Origin: Leifsonia sp. 466MF
Lineage (GTDB): Bacteria > Actinomycetota > Actinomycetes > Actinomycetales > Microbacteriaceae
Direction: 5' to 3'
Length of the DNA stretch: 64,000 nucleotides
NCBI RefSeq assembly: GCF_900100265.1
Contig: NZ_LT629696.1
Location: 4,077,348 to 4,141,347 of the forward strand
Translations under genes and position numbers: made by a program
The notes under the pieces: generated by a model
What the model was told of the DNA's origin: nothing
Database searches by the model: none
What the model saw: the letters and a program-made list of their open reading frames with translations, nothing else
Shown: positions 25,676 to 34,066 of the stretch, in pieces
How positions within the stretch are numbered: the stretch's first letter is position 1
How the letters are laid out: each line of letters begins with the position of its first letter

Positions 25676-26914
25676 CTACTCCCGGCCGGGCCACTGCCGG
25701 CCGGCCCACGGGTCGTAGTCGGCGATCAGCGGCTCCTGCTCCGGGCGATCGGGCTCGGGAACATGCTGCAGGTTCACCCGGACGCGGTACCAGAGCGAGC
25801 TGGAGCCGCGCATCCCGTCGACCAGTTCGTCCGCCGGGTGCAGCTTCGCCGCGACGTCCGGGTGGGCGGCCTTCCACTGTTCGAGCGCATCCACCGCCTC
25901 TGGCCTCGTCTTCGTGCGGGCGACCTCGATGAGAGGCATCTGCGAGACGCGGCGGCCGGCGCCGTCCCCGCTGCGGGGTGGTTTCTCGGCCGGCCCCAGC
26001 TTCTTCGCGAGGGCGAGCAGGGCGTCCAGCGAACCGACCGCGTCGTCGATGCCCTCGTGCGGGTCGCCGCGCTCCGCGAATCGGTCGAGCACCGTCCGGA
26101 CGGTGAACTCCTCCGGTCGCCGATCGCGCACCTCGTCCCAGTCGAGCGGGGTCGAGACGCGGGCGTCGGGCAGCGGCCGGATGGAGTAGGCCGATGCCAC
26201 TGTGCGGTCTTTCGCGTTCTGGTTGAAGTCGACGAAGACGCTCTCGCCGCGCTCCTCCTTCCACCACCGGGCCGTCGCGAGCCCCGGCGCGCGGTTCTCG
26301 ACCTCGCGGGCCAGCGTCTCCGCCGCGAGCCGCACGTCGGCGAACCCCCACTCGGGCGCGATGCGGACCAGGATGTGCAGGCCGCGCGACCCGCTCGTCT
26401 TCGGCCAGCCGACCAGCCCGTGATCGTCGAGCACCTCCCGGGCGACGAAGGCGACGTCCACGATCTGCGACCAGTCGACACCTGGCATCGGATCGAGGTC
26501 GACGCGGAGCTCGTCGGGATGGTCGAGGTCTTCGGCCCGGACGGCATGCGGGTTGAGGTCGAGGCAGCCGAGGTTCGACACCCATGCGAGCCCGGCCGCA
26601 TCCCGGACCACCGCCTCCTCCGCCGACGTGCCGCTGGCGTAGTGCAGCGTCGCCGTGTCGATGTAGTCGGGGTGCCCCTCCGGCACCCGCTTCTGGAAGA
26701 ACGGCTCCTGCGTCAGCCCCTTCACGAAGCGCTTCAGCACCATCGGGCGGCCGCCGGCACCGCGCAGCGCGCCCTCCGCGACCGCGACGTAATACTGCGC
26801 GAGGTCGAGCTTCGTCAGGCCGGGCTCGGGGAAGACGACCTTGTCGGGGCTCGAGATGCGCACCTCCTGCCCCTCCACCTCGAGGAACGTCTCGGACTTC
26901 TTCGACGGGCTCAT
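25676..26914 (-). CDS. LigD-type polymerase/primase domain protein (stand-alone)
   Basis: A 412-aa protein of the archaeo-eukaryotic primase fold used as the polymerase domain of bacterial DNA ligase D. Visible motifs are the N-terminal ISSPDKVVFPEPGLTKLDLA, the catalytic acidic motif LRVDLDPMPGV, the phosphate-binding SGSRGLHILV, and DFNQNAKDRTVASAYSIRP. Ligase and nuclease domains are absent, so it would act in trans in NHEJ or gap filling. The ATG at 26914 starts just before the conserved VEGQEVRISSPDK. The C-terminal extension (about residues 300-412) is outside the core domain. Confidence 0.9.
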   Translation of the reverse strand: MSPSKKSETFLEVEGQEVRISSPDKVVFPEPGLTKLDLAQYYVAVAEGALRGAGGRPMVLKRFVKGLTQEPFFQKRVPEGHPDYIDTATLHYASGTSAEEAVVRDAAGLAWVSNLGCLDLNPHAVRAEDLDHPDELRVDLDPMPGVDWSQIVDVAFVAREVLDDHGLVGWPKTSGSRGLHILVRIAPEWGFADVRLAAETLAREVENRAPGLATARWWKEERGESVFVDFNQNAKDRTVASAYSIRPLPDARVSTPLDWDEVRDRRPEEFTVRTVLDRFAERGDPHEGIDDAVGSLDALLALAKKLGPAEKPPRSGDGAGRRVSQMPLIEVARTKTRPEAVDALEQWKAAHPDVAAKLHPADELVDGMRGSSSLWYRVRVNLQHVPEPDRPEQEPLIADYDPWAGRQWPGRE

Positions 26915-26987
26915 GCCCGCCACGGTAGCCGTGCCCGCCCGGCCGGGCCAGGGTCGGTCGCGGCGTCCGCTGCCGCCGCCCGTGCCC

Positions 26988-27238
26988 GAAACGGAGGACA
27001 TCCCGGCCCTCCGGTCTCGAACTCCCTCCCTTCGTGGCCGATCCACGGCGCGTCGGGCCGGATCGCCTCCCTTTTCGCATCGGCCGCCGGGCGCAGGGCC
27101 GCGTCGTAAAAGGAGGAGAAAAGCAGGATGCGCCCGCGCGCCGCCGAGAAACGGAGGCGTCCAGGGCAGGCATCGGGCCAGATCGCCTCCATTTCTTCGC
27201 CCCGCCCGACATCAGGCCGATCGCCTCCGTTTCCGAGG
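26988..27238. repeat. Array A: seven alternating GGAAACGGAGG-like motifs
   Basis: This fills most of the 402-bp gap between the divergent LigD-like and lipoprotein genes. GGAGG or CCTCC cores start at 26993(+), 27025(-), 27066(-), 27112(+), 27153(+), 27186(-) and 27224(-). Most copies extend to gaaacggaggcg or gatcgcctccgtttcc. Core spacings are 32, 41, 46, 41, 33 and 38 bp. The order and spacings match arrays at 36.6 and 47.5 kb, apart from one 20-bp-longer gap. No credible coding sequence was seen in the rest of the gap. Confidence 0.85.
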
Positions 27239-27316
27239 ACGTGCCGCCGGGCGACGGCCCGCCGGCTCTGGGCCGGGGCGACGGCTGCTGCTAGCGTGCC
27301 GTTCGGGGGGTACGCG

Positions 27317-27736
27317 ATGCGGCGATGGGTTCTCGCGACGGCGATGGCGGCGGTGGTCGCGGTGGGATTGAGCGGGTGCGTGTTCCCGCCGACACCGTTC
27401 GACGGGAAGCGCACGGCGGAGGACCGCATCCCGACCGACCTCATCCCGGATGTCCAGGGCGGCGACATGTCCACCTCCCGCTATCAGGGCAGGGCCGACG
27501 GCTGGGACATCTACCTGCTGCGCGGCACGCATCCGTTCGGCATCTGCCTGGCGTACACCGACGGCACGCCGGAGCGCTCCGGCGCCGCGTGCTCGGGCGG
27601 AACCTGGGTGCGCGCGGGGCTGCCCGACGGCGACGAATTCGAGGTGAACCTGAACGGCTTCATCGACACCCCGAAACCCGGCCAGAACGTCCTCTCGCCC
27701 TGGGTGCGTCAGGTCAGGCAGGGAACCGGCGGGTGA
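27317..27736 (+). CDS. Small lipoprotein of unknown function
   Basis: A 139-aa lipoprotein: a short basic start (MRRW), a hydrophobic core and the lipobox VGLSGC. The mature part contains two further Cys (GICLAYTDG and AACSGGTW) that could form a disulfide, and a small beta-rich domain. A GGGGGG tract precedes the ATG at 27317; the frame is open upstream but contains the motif array instead of coding sequence. Its stop overlaps the start of the next gene (GTGA), so the two are coupled. No family recognised. Confidence 0.8.
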   Translation: MRRWVLATAMAAVVAVGLSGCVFPPTPFDGKRTAEDRIPTDLIPDVQGGDMSTSRYQGRADGWDIYLLRGTHPFGICLAYTDGTPERSGAACSGGTWVRAGLPDGDEFEVNLNGFIDTPKPGQNVLSPWVRQVRQGTGG

Positions 27737-28083
27737 GCGGACCACGGTGCCGGAGGCGCTGGGCCGGCCTGGCGATCGGGGCCATCTGCTGCGCCGTGCT
27801 CGTGGGAGTGGCGACGTTCTTCGTGCAGGTCCACGCCGCGACCGCCGACTGGTGGCCGCGCGCCATCCCGACCCGGGTCCAGTACGACCATCGCAACTTC
27901 ACGTGCGGCGACATTCCGCGCAGGGACGATGTCGGGCCGGTGGCGCTGACCGGCCTCCAGCCTCGGGGACGCACGATCGGTGGCGGCGTCATCTACGCGC
28001 CTCCGGGTTTCGACCTGCCGGACGGCATCGTCGTCTCGGCCGACGGCGAGCTCCGCGCGTGCTCGCTCAGCGGCGGGACCTGA
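27733..28083 (+). CDS. Small membrane-anchored extracytoplasmic protein of unknown function
   Basis: A 116-aa protein. An Arg-rich start (PRCRRRW) and one hydrophobic helix (about residues 12-32) act as an uncleaved or cleaved signal. A short extracytoplasmic domain follows with two Cys (NFTCGDI and LRACSLS) that could pair. The GTG start overlaps the preceding lipoprotein stop, suggesting coordinated production of two exported partners. No family recognised. Confidence 0.75.
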   Translation: MSGPRCRRRWAGLAIGAICCAVLVGVATFFVQVHAATADWWPRAIPTRVQYDHRNFTCGDIPRRDDVGPVALTGLQPRGRTIGGGVIYAPPGFDLPDGIVVSADGELRACSLSGGT

Positions 28084-28138
28084 CCCTCCGAACCGTCCAC
28101 GGATTGACAGAGGCGCGCGGCCCCCTCCGTCGGACACA

Positions 28139-28699
28139 ATGGGTGCCATGGGATCCATGGACCTCAACCCGCCCATCGAGGAGCACGACGGCGTGCGGGT
28201 CCACCGCGCGCTGTGGCGGCACTGGGGAACACCCGCGGCGATCTACGGGACCATCGTCTACGCCAGCGTGATCGCGGCGACCTCGGTCGACAACGAGGAC
28301 AGCGGCTCGGCCGTGCAGATCCTCGTGTTCAGCCTGGTCAGCATCGTCGTGTTCTGGATGGCACACGTGTACTCCGACGCGCTCGGGTTCCACGGCGACG
28401 CCGACCGCCTGGGCGACCGGATGCGCGACTCGCTGCGGCACGCGCTGTTCGAGTCGAGCGGGATGCTGGAGGCCGCGGTCATCCCGAGCGTCCCGCTTCT
28501 CCTCGCCTCGCTGCACATCCTCTCCGCCACTGCCGGCGTCTTCCTGGCCCTCTGGTTGTGCGTCCTGCTTCTCGCTCTGCTCGGCTTCCTGGTCTTCCGC
28601 GTGCGCGGCCGCGGAGTATGGGTCTGCCTGGTGGGGGCGGTGGTGACCGGGCTGTTCGGCGTGGTCGTCATCGTGCTCAAGTCGCTGCTCTCGCACTGA
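28139..28699 (+). CDS. Integral membrane protein of unknown function
   Basis: A 186-aa protein with about four to five hydrophobic segments: 32-50, 58-82 (VQILVFSLVSIVVFWMAHVYSDAL), two in 115-155, and 160-182. A hydrophilic loop with GFHGDADRLGDRMRDSLRHALFE lies after the second helix. The HVYSDALGFHGD stretch is its most distinctive motif. Three in-frame ATGs (28139, 28148, 28157) could start it and none has a strong ribosome site; the first is given. No function proposed. Confidence 0.75.
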   Translation: MGAMGSMDLNPPIEEHDGVRVHRALWRHWGTPAAIYGTIVYASVIAATSVDNEDSGSAVQILVFSLVSIVVFWMAHVYSDALGFHGDADRLGDRMRDSLRHALFESSGMLEAAVIPSVPLLLASLHILSATAGVFLALWLCVLLLALLGFLVFRVRGRGVWVCLVGAVVTGLFGVVVIVLKSLLSH

Positions 28700-28838
28700 G
28701 CCCATAGCGCCGGAGGACGCGGCGCGGAAGCGTCCGTGACGGCATGTGTCGGCGGCGAAACAGTAGGACACGCAGCATCGACGCCGCTTGCGGACTCCCG
28801 CATCCTGATGCGCATCCCCCGATGCCTGAGGAGTCCCC

Positions 28839-30479
28839 ATGCGTTCCCGTCCCACCCGTTCCCTCGGCGCCGCAGCCGTCGTCCTGACCGGCGCGCTGGC
28901 GCTGTCCGCCTGCGCCTCCGGCTCCGACGCCGCAGCAGGCGGAGGCACCAAGGTCGACGGCGGCACCATCGTGTACGCCCACCAGCAGGAACCGGCCTGC
29001 GTGTTCGGCGGCTGGATCGAGCAGGCCTATCTCTCGTACCAGGTGCTCGACAACCTGACGTCGCTGGATGAGGACCACAAGGTGGTCCCGTGGCTCGCGA
29101 CCTCCTGGAAGCAGTCCGACGACGGACTGACCTGGACCTTCGACCTGAAGAAGGACGTGAAGTTCACCGACGGGACGCCGCTCACCGCCGCGGCCGTCGC
29201 CTACAACTTCGACTACTGGCTGAAGGGCGGCAACAGCACGGCGCTGGTCTGGCTCGACGGCTACTACAAGGATGCGAAGGCCATCGACGACACCACCCTC
29301 CAGATCGACCTCTCCCGGCCGTACCCGCGCCTGGCCGACAACCTGTCGCAGGGCTACTTCGGCATCCAGTCGCAGCACGCGCTCGAGACCCGCAGCAAGG
29401 AGCAGAACTGCGAGGCGCCGATCGGCTCCGGCGCGTTCATCGTCGACAAATGGAACCGCGGTCAGGACATCATCCTGAAGAAGAACAAGGACTACACGTC
29501 GCCCCCGGCCAACGCGAAGCACACCGGCGCGGCCTACGTCGACGAGATCGACTGGAAGTTCGTGGCCGACCCGACCACCCGCGTCGCCGCGCTCCAGGGC
29601 GGCCAGGTCGACGCCATCTACGACGTCCCCGCCGTCCAGTGGAGCACGCTGAAGTCCGGTGGCTACCAGCTGGAGAAGTACGTGACGCCGGGCCGTCCGC
29701 AGCAGATCTCGTTCAACACGCAGCAGGGTCCGTTCACCGACGAGAAGGTCCGTCAGGCGTTCGCCTACAGCCTCGACCGCAAGCAGATCGTGGACACCAT
29801 CGGCCGGGGAGTCATCCCGTTCGAGGGCAACGGCGGTGTCAGCCAGGCGACCCCCGGCTACAGCGAGAAGGCGGCCGACTGGTACAGCCAGGACCTGAAG
29901 AAGGCGGATGCGCTGCTCGACGCGGCCGGGTGGACGCGCCAGGGCAGCACCGGCGTCCGCGAGAAGGACGGCACGAAGCTGACCGTCTCGCTGCCCTACG
30001 GCGCAGGCTCGATCATCAACGCGGACGGAGCGGCCATCCTGCAGGGCGTGAAGGAGCAGGCTGCGAAGGTCGGCTTCGACGTGAAGCTCGTGCCGGTCCC
30101 GCAGAGCGAGTTCTTCTCGGGCAAGTACGCCGGGCCGGACACCCACGACCTGGCCGCCGGCTACTGGACGGCCGTCACCGCGGGCATCCTCTACATCAAC
30201 TGGCGTCCGTCGACCCCGGACCACCCCAACTACTCCAACGCCGCGTTCTACAACGACCCGACGCTCGAGCAGTACATCCTCGACGGCAACTCCGCCCCGA
30301 CCGTGGAGGCGCAGAACGCCGCCTACGAGAAGGCGCAGGACTACATCGCCGAGCACGCGCTGTCGATCGGCGTCTACGACCGGCTGAGCACGCTCGCGGT
30401 CGCGCCGAAGCTGCGCGGGGTGTGGCAGGAGAACGCACAGGGAGGACCGACGTTCTATGACGCCTACTTCGTCAAGTGA
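28839..30479 (+). CDS. Peptide/nickel-type ABC transporter substrate-binding lipoprotein (family 5)
   Basis: A 546-aa lipoprotein. Lipobox ALSACA. The mature protein has the SBP_bac_5 layout: LDNLTSLDEDHKVVPWLATSWK, LTWTFDLKKDVKFTDGTPLTA (the family signature) and VRQAFAYSLDRKQIVD. It delivers the ligand to the following two permeases. The terminal monooxygenase gene suggests the ligand may be an organosulfur or amine compound that is oxidised inside, rather than a peptide; this is inference. GGAG precedes the ATG. Confidence 0.93.
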   Translation: MRSRPTRSLGAAAVVLTGALALSACASGSDAAAGGGTKVDGGTIVYAHQQEPACVFGGWIEQAYLSYQVLDNLTSLDEDHKVVPWLATSWKQSDDGLTWTFDLKKDVKFTDGTPLTAAAVAYNFDYWLKGGNSTALVWLDGYYKDAKAIDDTTLQIDLSRPYPRLADNLSQGYFGIQSQHALETRSKEQNCEAPIGSGAFIVDKWNRGQDIILKKNKDYTSPPANAKHTGAAYVDEIDWKFVADPTTRVAALQGGQVDAIYDVPAVQWSTLKSGGYQLEKYVTPGRPQQISFNTQQGPFTDEKVRQAFAYSLDRKQIVDTIGRGVIPFEGNGGVSQATPGYSEKAADWYSQDLKKADALLDAAGWTRQGSTGVREKDGTKLTVSLPYGAGSIINADGAAILQGVKEQAAKVGFDVKLVPVPQSEFFSGKYAGPDTHDLAAGYWTAVTAGILYINWRPSTPDHPNYSNAAFYNDPTLEQYILDGNSAPTVEAQNAAYEKAQDYIAEHALSIGVYDRLSTLAVAPKLRGVWQENAQGGPTFYDAYFVK

Positions 30480-31482
30480 GCTGACCACCGCTACCGCGAC
30501 GGGGCCGATCGCGCAGAACGCGATCCGGCCCCGCCGGGGTCGCGCGGTCGCGATCACGCTGCTGCGTAAGATCGGCGCCGCCGTCGTGGTGCTGTGGGGT
30601 GCGGCCACCGTCGCGTTCTTCGCCCAGCTGGCGCTGCCCGGCGACCGCGCGACGACCATCCTCAACATCCGGGCCGGTCAGGCGCAGGCGCGCACCCCGG
30701 AGGAGCTGGCGCAGATCAACCAGCAGTACGGGCTGACCAAGCCGGTGATCGTGCAGTACCTCGACTACCTCCGCGGGCTGGTGTCCGGCGACTTCGGCAC
30801 CTCGTACCAGCAGTACCGGCCGGTCACCGCGGTGATCGGCGAGCAGCTCGGCAGCACGCTGACCCTCTCGTTGACGGCCATCGCGTTCGCGTGGCTGATC
30901 ATGGTCGTCTGGGTGACACTGACGGCAGGTCGCGGCCCGCGGCTGGCGGCCTTCGGGTCGACGGTGGATGTGGTGACCGCCGGGCTCCCCGCCTACTGGC
31001 TCGGCATCATCCTGCTCCTGGTCTTCGGCCTCGGGCTGCACTGGTTCCCGATCATCAGCGGATCCTCGCCCGCCGGGATCGTGCTCCCGGCGCTGACGCT
31101 GGCCATCCCGCTCGCCGGGTTCATGGCGCAGAGCGTGCGCACCGAGTTCGAGCGGTCGCTCGATCAGCCGTTCGTGCTGTCGGCGCGGATGCGCGGGATG
31201 GGCGAGTGGGGCATCCGGCTGCGGCACGTGCTCCGGCACGCGGTCATCCCGGCCGTGACGCTCTCCGGCTGGGCGCTGGGGGCGACCCTCTCCGGTGCCG
31301 TGATCGTGGAGTCGATCTTCTCGCGTCCGGGCATCGGCTCGGTGCTGGTCAGCGCGGTCAACGCGCAGGACCTCCCGGTGGTCACCGGCATCGTCACCCT
31401 GGTGGCCGTCGTGTATGTGGCCGCGAACCTCATCGTGGACGTCGTCTACACCGTCATCGACCCCCGCCTGGAGCTGACATGA
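30457..31482 (+). CDS. ABC transporter permease, DppB type
   Basis: A 341-aa membrane protein with six main helices. After the N-terminal tail, helix 1 is AAVVVLWGAATVAFFAQLALPGD, followed by the large extracytoplasmic loop with QYGLTKPVIVQYLDYLRGLVSGDFGTSY that is diagnostic for DppB/OppB. The EAA-like loop (LSARMRGMGEWGIRLRHVLRHAVIP) contacts the ATPase. It starts inside the end of the binding-protein gene (23-bp overlap), with GGGAGGA upstream. Confidence 0.93.
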   Translation: MTPTSSSELTTATATGPIAQNAIRPRRGRAVAITLLRKIGAAVVVLWGAATVAFFAQLALPGDRATTILNIRAGQAQARTPEELAQINQQYGLTKPVIVQYLDYLRGLVSGDFGTSYQQYRPVTAVIGEQLGSTLTLSLTAIAFAWLIMVVWVTLTAGRGPRLAAFGSTVDVVTAGLPAYWLGIILLLVFGLGLHWFPIISGSSPAGIVLPALTLAIPLAGFMAQSVRTEFERSLDQPFVLSARMRGMGEWGIRLRHVLRHAVIPAVTLSGWALGATLSGAVIVESIFSRPGIGSVLVSAVNAQDLPVVTGIVTLVAVVYVAANLIVDVVYTVIDPRLELT

Positions 31483-32357
31483 CCGCGCTCGGAACGCCTC
31501 CGTCCCCCGCCGCCGCGCCGGTCCGCCCGACGCTCGCCACCCGTCTCGGTCGCGTGCCGTGGGGCCTGGTGCTCGCGGTCGCCTTCGCCGTGCTCCTGCT
31601 GGTCGCCGTGATCGCGCCGCAGGCGCTGACCACGCATCTTCCGACCGCGATCGACTACCAGGTGGCGCTGCAGCCGCCGAGCCTCGCGCATCCCTTCGGC
31701 ACGGACGAGTCCGGCCGCGACCTCTACACCCGCGTGATCTGGGGCGCCCGCGACTCGCTGACCATCGGCCTCGGAGCTGCGGCCGTCAGTGTGGGTCTCG
31801 CACTCGTGCTCGGCACGCTCGCCGCCCTCGGGGTGAAGCCGGTGGCGGTCGTGATCGACCGGTTCGTGGAGATCCTCTTCGCATTCCCGGCCCTCCTGCT
31901 CGCCCTGCTGCTGATCGCGATCGCCGGCCCGAGCGCCGCGACGCAGGTCTTCGCGGTGGGCATCGGAACCGCCCCCGGGTACGCGCGGATGATCCGCGGG
32001 CAGATCCTCGGAGCGCGCAACTCCGGGTATGTCGAGGCGGCGACCGCGCTCGGGCATTCGCGCTGGCGCATCCTGCGCGCGCACATCCTTCCGAACGCCT
32101 TGCGGCCCCTGGTGGCGGTGTTCGCCCTGTCGATCGGGCAGTCGATCGTGTGGGCGTCGAGCCTCTCGTTCCTGGGTCTCGGCGTCGCGCCGCCCGCCTC
32201 GGAATGGGGTGCCCTGCTGGATGCGGGGCGCCAGTACCTGACGACGGCGTGGTGGCTCGTCGTCATCCCCGGACTCGTGATCGTCGCCGTGGCGCTCGCC
32301 GCGACGACCATCGGACGGCACATCCAGGCGCGCCTGGAGAAGGGAGAGCGGTCGTGA
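31479..32357 (+). CDS. ABC transporter permease, DppC type
   Basis: A 292-aa membrane protein. It has the N-terminal helix VLAVAFAVLLLVAVIAP, the DppC hallmark LAHPFGTDESGRDLYTRVIWGARDSL, and the EAA loop YVEAATALGHSRWRILRAHILPN (about residues 187-209). It is coupled on both sides by four-base overlaps (ATGA and GTGA). It forms the channel with the DppB-type subunit. Confidence 0.94.
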   Translation: MTALGTPPSPAAAPVRPTLATRLGRVPWGLVLAVAFAVLLLVAVIAPQALTTHLPTAIDYQVALQPPSLAHPFGTDESGRDLYTRVIWGARDSLTIGLGAAAVSVGLALVLGTLAALGVKPVAVVIDRFVEILFAFPALLLALLLIAIAGPSAATQVFAVGIGTAPGYARMIRGQILGARNSGYVEAATALGHSRWRILRAHILPNALRPLVAVFALSIGQSIVWASSLSFLGLGVAPPASEWGALLDAGRQYLTTAWWLVVIPGLVIVAVALAATTIGRHIQARLEKGERS

Positions 32358-34066
32358 GCATCAGTACGGAGACCACCGAGACCGACGCCATCGTCGAGGA
32401 GCTGGACTGGCCGGCGACCCGGCTGCGGGTGCGCAACCTCCGCACCGCGTTCCGGGTCGACGGCGCGCTGCGTCCGGTCGTCCACGGCGTGAGCTTCGAC
32501 CTGCGGCCCGGGGAGTGCGTCGCCATCGTCGGCGAGTCCGGCTCGGGCAAGTCGGTCACGGCCCGCTCGCTGGTCGGCCTCGCGGGCCGCTCGGCGGTGG
32601 TCGAGGCGGACGAGCTGACCATCCACCACGAGGACGTCCGCGGGTTCGGCCCGCGCGAGTGGAAGCGCATCCGCGGCCGCGACATCGGCTTCGTGCTGCA
32701 GGATGCGCTGGTGTCGCTGGACCCGCTGCGCCCGGTCGGACGGGAGATCGACGAGGCGCTCCGCCTGCACGGCTGGGGCGGGCGCCGGGCGCGCCGGGAG
32801 CGCGTGCTCGACCTGCTGACGCGCGTGGGCGTGCCGTTCCCGGCCGTCCGAGCGAAGCAGCGGCCCGACCAGCTCTCCGGCGGCCTGCGGCAGCGCGCTC
32901 TGATCGCTTCCGCCATCGCCCTCGATCCGGACATCGTGATCGCCGACGAGCCCACCACCGCGCTCGACGTGACCGTGCAGGCGCAGGTGCTCGACCAGCT
33001 CGAACTGATGAAGGAGCGCGGCGCCTCCGTGATCCTGATCAGTCACGACCTCTCGGTGGTCGCGCGGCTCGCCGACCACATCCTCGTGATGCGGGGCGGC
33101 GACGTGCTGGAGCAGGGTCCGGCCGGTCAGGTGCTCGGAGCGCCGGCGCACGAGTACACGCGCGCTCTGATCGCCGCGGTTCCGGGCGAGGCGACCCGCG
33201 GGCACGCCCTCACCCCGGGTGCTGCCGCGGTGCCGACCAAGCCGCCGGCGGGCGCCGTCGTGCTGGAGGCGACCGATCTGGTGAAGCGCTTCCACACCTC
33301 CGACGGCACGGTCACCACGGCCGTCGACCGCGTCTCCTTCTCGCTGCGCGCCGGCGAGACGCTCGGCATCGTCGGCGAGTCCGGTTCGGGCAAGAGCACC
33401 ACCGCGCGTCTGGCCCTCGGACTGGAGGCCCTCGACGGCGGCACCGTTCGGTTGCTCGGACAGCCCTGGGCGCCGCTCGCCGAGAGCCGGCGGCGGGGGC
33501 TCCGGAGCCGGATCGCCGTCGTGTACCAGGATCCGCTGAGCTCGTTCGATCCGCGCTGGAACGTCGAGCGCATCCTGGTCGACGCGTTGCGCTCCGAGCG
33601 GTTCGCGTCGGCGGAGGAGCGGCGCGCGCGGGTGCTCGAACTGCTGGAGCAGGTCGGCCTTCCCGCGAACGTCCTCCCGCGGTTCCCGCTGAAGCTCTCG
33701 GGCGGCCAGCGGCAGCGCGTCGCCATCGCCCGGGCGCTCGCACCGCGCCCGGACGTGATCGTGCTGGATGAGGCCGTCTCGGCGCTCGACGTCACCATCC
33801 AGGCCCAGATCCTCGACCTCCTCGCCGAGCTGCAGCGCGAGTCGGGCGTCGCCTATCTCTTCATCTCGCACGACCTGGGGGTCATCAGTCACCTCAGCGA
33901 TCGCGTCCTCGTCATGAAGGACGGGGTGGTGGTGGAGGAGGGCTCGCCGGATGATGTCTTCGAACGGCCCGCGCACCCGTACACTCGTGCCCTGATCGCC
34001 GCCATCCCGGAGTTCGATCCGGCCGCGCGAGCCGCCACCACCCCTGAAAGCGAGACCGCCGCATGA
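32354..34066 (+). CDS. Fused dual ATPase of a dipeptide-type ABC importer (DppD-DppF)
   Basis: A 570-aa protein with two complete ATPase modules. The first has Walker A GESGSGKS, signature LSGGLRQRALIASA, and Walker B IVIADEPTTALDVT. The second has GESGSGKS, LSGGQRQRVAIARA, and VIVLDEAVSALDVT. Each is followed by the dipeptide-family C-terminal extension (EQGPAGQVLGAPAHEYTRAL and EEGSPDDVFERPAHPYTRAL) that binds the permeases. Fusing both ATPases in one chain is common in actinobacteria. The GTG start overlaps the permease stop. Confidence 0.94.
   Translation: MSISTETTETDAIVEELDWPATRLRVRNLRTAFRVDGALRPVVHGVSFDLRPGECVAIVGESGSGKSVTARSLVGLAGRSAVVEADELTIHHEDVRGFGPREWKRIRGRDIGFVLQDALVSLDPLRPVGREIDEALRLHGWGGRRARRERVLDLLTRVGVPFPAVRAKQRPDQLSGGLRQRALIASAIALDPDIVIADEPTTALDVTVQAQVLDQLELMKERGASVILISHDLSVVARLADHILVMRGGDVLEQGPAGQVLGAPAHEYTRALIAAVPGEATRGHALTPGAAAVPTKPPAGAVVLEATDLVKRFHTSDGTVTTAVDRVSFSLRAGETLGIVGESGSGKSTTARLALGLEALDGGTVRLLGQPWAPLAESRRRGLRSRIAVVYQDPLSSFDPRWNVERILVDALRSERFASAEERRARVLELLEQVGLPANVLPRFPLKLSGGQRQRVAIARALAPRPDVIVLDEAVSALDVTIQAQILDLLAELQRESGVAYLFISHDLGVISHLSDRVLVMKDGVVVEEGSPDDVFERPAHPYTRALIAAIPEFDPAARAATTPESETAA

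Noticed and set aside
26988..27238. GGAGG motifs in array A as ribosome binding sites of small genes
   Set aside because: No start codon with a sensible ORF follows the copies, and half of them are on the opposite strand in a fixed order.
28700..28838. Riboswitch upstream of the dipeptide-type binding protein gene
   Set aside because: Only short GCATC/GATGC hairpins are visible; no known riboswitch core could be recognised.
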